DNA of 8,729 nt from an archaeon (GTDB lineage Archaea; Asgardarchaeota; Heimdallarchaeia; Hodarchaeales; S146-22). Below are positions 6,514-8,729 of this stretch, in pieces. The stretch spans positions 1 through 8,729 of the forward strand of contig JAJRXH010000560.1 of NCBI GenBank assembly GCA_024276395.1, in the 5' to 3' direction. Under the pieces are notes generated by a model, which saw only the letters and a program-made list of their open reading frames with translations, had not been told where the DNA came from and searched no databases. Numbering within the stretch: the stretch's first letter is position 1; every line of letters begins with the position of its first letter. A program made the translations under genes and the position numbers.

Positions 6514-7614
6514 ATGAAAATCCCACGAACAACCGTCGATGTCGGACAAGAAGAACTTGAAGCCGTAAAAAGAGTCTTCGAACGTGGACAATTCGTCAAG
6601 GGACCTGAATGTGAAGCACTAGAAAAAGAATTCGCCACGTATCAAGGCACCAAATACGGTGCAGCCGTTAACTCCGGTACATCTGCCCTCCACCTGTCCT
6701 TGCTGGCAATAGGCATCCAATCCGGTGATGAAATCATCACCGTCCCAAATACCTTCGCAGCTACCGTAAACGCCATCATCATGGCGGGAGGACGACCAAA
6801 ATTCGTCGACATCAATCCACATACCTACACCATGGACGCCACCCAACTGGAAAGTGCCATCACCCCTAAAACAAAAGCCATCATCCCCGTTCATCTCTAC
6901 GGCCTCATGGCCGACATGAAACCCATCCGAGAAATCGCCGACAAGCACGACCTGTACGTGATCGAAGATGCCTGCCAAGCGCACGGCGCAAAATACTTCG
7001 GAAAAAAAGCTGGATACCATGGCGATCTGGCCGCCTTCTCCTTCTTCCCCACGAAAAACATGACCGTCGCTGGTGACGGAGGAATCGTCCTCTCTAACAA
7101 CGAAGAACTCATCACGAAAATTAAAGCTCTCCGAGACCACGGAAGAATGATGGGAAAACACGTCTTCGCCGGCCTTAACAATAGATTGAGCGAAATCTTC
7201 GCCGCCATCGGAAGAATAAATCTAAAAAAATTAGACGAGCACAATGAACACCGAAGAAAAATCGCTAACATCTATTCCAAACATCTAAGCGAAATCCAAG
7301 ACATCGAAATTCCCATCGAACCTAAAGGATATTATCACGTTTACCACCTCTACACGATTAAAACATCCAATAGAGATGAACTCCGTACCTTCTTGAAAAA
7401 TAACAACATCGAAACCGGCATCATGTACGACACGTGCCTAGATGAACTCGATTACATCAAAAAATTGAATGATGATGACAAGTCACGACTCGATAACTGC
7501 AAGAACATTAAATCTAAAATATTATCACTCCCCATATCTGGAAAATTAGAACAACCAACCATCGAAAACGTCTGTAAAAAAATCAAGACATTTCATCAAC
7601 ATGTTTCCCCCTAA
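6514..7614 (+). CDS. wbpE: DegT/DnrJ/EryC1/StrS aminotransferase, WbpE/WlbC-like
   Basis: This PLP-dependent sugar aminotransferase is inferred to convert the 3-keto UDP-uronate to the 3-amino sugar, with glutamate as donor. It has 366 residues. VNSGTSALHLSLLA (52-65) binds the cofactor phosphate. PNTFAATVNAI is at 78-88. EDACQAHGA (151-159) contains Asp152 for the pyridine nitrogen. FSFFPTKNMT (175-184) carries the internal-aldimine Lys181, followed by AGDGG. NNRLSEIFAAIG at 222-233 is the dimer/substrate motif. The C-terminal substrate loop is atypical: after ETG at 300-302 it reads IMYDTCLDELDY instead of the common Y-P-x-P-x-H form, while the following helix and SLPIS (338-342) are normal. 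The start is supported by GAGG about 10 bases upstream. It lies 36 bases after the acetyltransferase and is the last gene of the unit; no clear terminator follows directly. Confidence 0.9.
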   Translation: MKIPRTTVDVGQEELEAVKRVFERGQFVKGPECEALEKEFATYQGTKYGAAVNSGTSALHLSLLAIGIQSGDEIITVPNTFAATVNAIIMAGGRPKFVDINPHTYTMDATQLESAITPKTKAIIPVHLYGLMADMKPIREIADKHDLYVIEDACQAHGAKYFGKKAGYHGDLAAFSFFPTKNMTVAGDGGIVLSNNEELITKIKALRDHGRMMGKHVFAGLNNRLSEIFAAIGRINLKKLDEHNEHRRKIANIYSKHLSEIQDIEIPIEPKGYYHVYHLYTIKTSNRDELRTFLKNNNIETGIMYDTCLDELDYIKKLNDDDKSRLDNCKNIKSKILSLPISGKLEQPTIENVCKKIKTFHQHVSP

Positions 7615-7822
7615 CTGAACTGAAAAATACCACCGTGTCTTCTTACATCTCGAGTCAAATCACCTCTTGAAAAGATCACATGAAATCATGACTAGAAAAT
7701 TGAAAATTAACGTCAATCGCAAGAACACGATGAAATCCACGCGAAACGATACCCCCAACTCATCAATGACCTCCCTCACCTAACAAGGAATAAATACCTC
7801 CTCCCAAAGGACTCCGTCAAGC
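7615..7822. other. Intergenic stretch, possible decayed permease start on the minus strand
   Basis: There is no intact gene. On the minus strand, downstream of leader copy B, a short open frame includes the hydrophobic run VDFIVFLRLTLIFNFLVM. This loosely resembles the first membrane span of the permease at the left edge (VRIVFQKNLALFAVGLFLMV). It also contains a good ribosome site, GGGAGG, followed by a 16-codon frame. This fits a decayed permease front but is too short to prove it. Confidence 0.3.
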
Positions 7823-8095
7823 CATTGGAAAACTCTTCATCCAGCAAATTAATAAATTATAATGATTTCAATGATGTCCGGATGCTATCCTTTCCTCCAC
7901 TCTCTTTTTTCATCACCTACCTAACTGGATAAACACGTCTCCCAAATAGCAAGAAGAAAAAACACCCTTTCCACCTCATTACCATCCCACTTCCAGTCAC
8001 GTTACTACTAACCAGCTACTTTTACTTGCATCGCCCTCAGTGATGCGAACTAAAAGAGGACGAACAACCACGAGAAACACGCGACTATCCTCACG
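7823..8095 (-). repeat. Leader-like repeat, copy B
   Basis: This is the second copy of the block at 669-942. Core 7981-8056 matches 819-894 without gaps (57 of 76 bases). The flanking landmarks keep order and nearly keep distance: T-run 7905-7910, TATA-like AATTTATTAATT about 7848-7859, GACTATCCTCACG 8083-8095, and an ATG at 7825-7823. That ATG is followed by GCT and a TGA stop, so no protein starts here now. On the minus-strand sense the copy begins at the stop codon of the broken gene at 8091-8407. It is either the promoter/leader of a lost permease paralogue or an independent RNA or regulatory element. Confidence 0.65.
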
Positions 8096-8407
8096 CCAGT
8101 ACTTCAAACTCAAGCTTGTCAAGCGGGAGAGGGCATCGTGCTCGATGCTCTTTCCCTTTTCGAGGGATCGCTGACAGGCGAGAGGTTCTCGGAAGGATCA
8201 TGTCCGCGACCTCGCGACAAAATTCATTAATGTCGGGATTTCTCATGACTTGCCAGTACTTTGGGATGTGGAATGGTTCATCTCATGACGAATGGGAGAG
8301 TTTTGAGCGTACGTGCCGTGAACGGGGCGTGAACGCGTGAGGAGTGATTTCCGCTCCGTGGGGAGATTATACTCGTGATGGTGTAATTCGGTAACAAGGA
8401 GGCCCAA
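8091..8407 (-). pseudogene. Unrecognised coding segment broken by one frameshift
   Basis: Two minus-strand frames join into one protein-like sequence if a single base is restored near 8277-8280. The first frame (8407-8243) reads through EYNLPTERKSLLTRSRPV and HGTYAQNSPIRHEM. The second (8282-8091) continues with EPFHIPKYWQVMRNPDINEF, then REVADMILPRTSRLSAIPRK, and ends DKLEFEVLA before a TGA. The composition (mixed charged, aromatic and Pro residues) is far more protein-like than the opposite strand. No start codon with a ribosome site is visible, so the 5' end is missing or displaced. I do not recognise the family. Next to a TnpB remnant it may be mobile-element cargo or a transposase tail. 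Base skew differs from the neighbouring DNA to the left. Confidence 0.45.
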
Positions 8408-8729
8408 TTACACGTGATTTCATCCAGCCGTTTCGGAATCAGTGCACCCCCTTCGGTCGGTATCATTAATGACGGGACAACAAGGGATGAAAAGGTCACG
8501 TTCACGGCCTTGGTTCATCACCGAATGTACTGGCGCGTGCGGTAGCAATTGAACCATACCACCTTCAATTTTTGAAGGACAGCTTGAGCAGACTGCGAAT
8601 GAAGGTTCTTGCGCCAAAAGGTCGTCTTGAGCTCCTTCTCCAATTCGGTTACCTTGAGCGTGCCATGAACGACGTGATCGTTGGCAACGTTCCACAACTT
8701 GGCTGCAGAGTAGGTGATGTGGTCGAGGA
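8278..8729 (-). pseudogene. tnpB: TnpB (IS200/IS605 OrfB) remnant, partial and interrupted
   Basis: The segment enters from the right edge. The frame 8727-8518 encodes the N-terminal helical region typical of TnpB: ITYSAAKLWNVAN, then TFWRKNLHSQSAQAVLQKL and VVWFNCYR. TnpB proteins are RNA-guided nucleases encoded in IS200/IS605 elements. Here the frame hits two adjacent TGA codons (8520-8515). It reopens in the same frame with VNVTFSSLVV and EGGALIPKRLDE, which loosely fit the next TnpB segment (a beta-strand region ending in a PKRL-like motif), up to a stop at 8278. The RuvC nuclease motifs and zinc ribbon that should follow are absent, so no active nuclease is encoded. The frame is G-rich on the plus strand and GC-richer than the sugar genes. 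The N-terminal assignment is good; the part after the stops is tentative. Confidence 0.65.
8381..8413. repeat. 8-bp perfect inverted repeat
   Basis: GTGTAATT (8381-8388) and AATTACAC (8406-8413) form a perfect 8-bp stem with a 17-base loop. It lies at the junction between the TnpB remnant and the unrecognised broken gene. It could be a hairpin at a former element end or a terminator-like relic. It is short enough to be chance. Confidence 0.4.

Noticed and set aside
8515..8520. Two adjacent TGA codons in the TnpB frame as possible recoding
   Set aside because: No selenocysteine-type context is expected for TnpB, and the downstream nuclease motifs are missing, so simple decay is the better explanation.

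Overview
The window looks archaeal. Start codons are preceded by GGAGG/GGTGG-type ribosome sites or TATA-like AT boxes, several genes are followed by oligo-T tracts, there is an FtsX/MacB-type ABC permease of archaeal style, and coding density is low (about 1.6 kb without a convincing gene between 1223 and 2809). The lineage cannot be fixed from this sequence alone.

Left part (1-1270, minus strand): the N-terminal 223 codons of an ABC transporter permease run off the left edge. Upstream of it lie a long conserved leader region (669-942), a hairpin plus T-tract terminator (970-990) and a 51-residue single-span membrane protein (1067-1222). From 1270 to 2740 no convincing gene is visible, but the pentamer CGTGA/TCACG is unusually dense.

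Centre (2742-7614): a nucleotide-sugar cassette. A UDP-glucose 6-dehydrogenase class enzyme (ugd, minus strand) is divergent from a tight plus-strand trio: a Gfo/Idh/MocA oxidoreductase, a left-handed beta-helix acetyltransferase and a DegT/StrS aminotransferase. The trio matches the WbpB/WbpD/WbpE (WlbA/WlbB/WlbC) set that turns UDP-GlcNAc-uronate into UDP-2,3-diacetamido-2,3-dideoxy-glucuronate, a sugar used in surface glycans and, in some archaea, in N-glycans. The sugar-acid-forming step would come from the dehydrogenase, although its active-site signature is that of UDP-glucose rather than UDP-GlcNAc dehydrogenases. No glycosyltransferase or epimerase is present here.

Right part (7615-8729): a 280-bp block (7823-8095) is a diverged second copy of the permease leader, ending at an ATG followed at once by a stop codon, so it looks like the front of a lost permease paralogue. 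It abuts two decayed minus-strand coding segments: an unrecognised gene broken by one frameshift (8091-8407) and the N-terminal part of a TnpB (IS200/IS605 OrfB) protein that enters from the right edge and meets two stops. Strand composition flips from C-rich to G-rich on the plus strand near 8100, which fits a boundary of inserted DNA.

No wholly new system is demonstrated. The most unusual element is the pair of leader-like repeats, with conserved blocks at fixed spacing.
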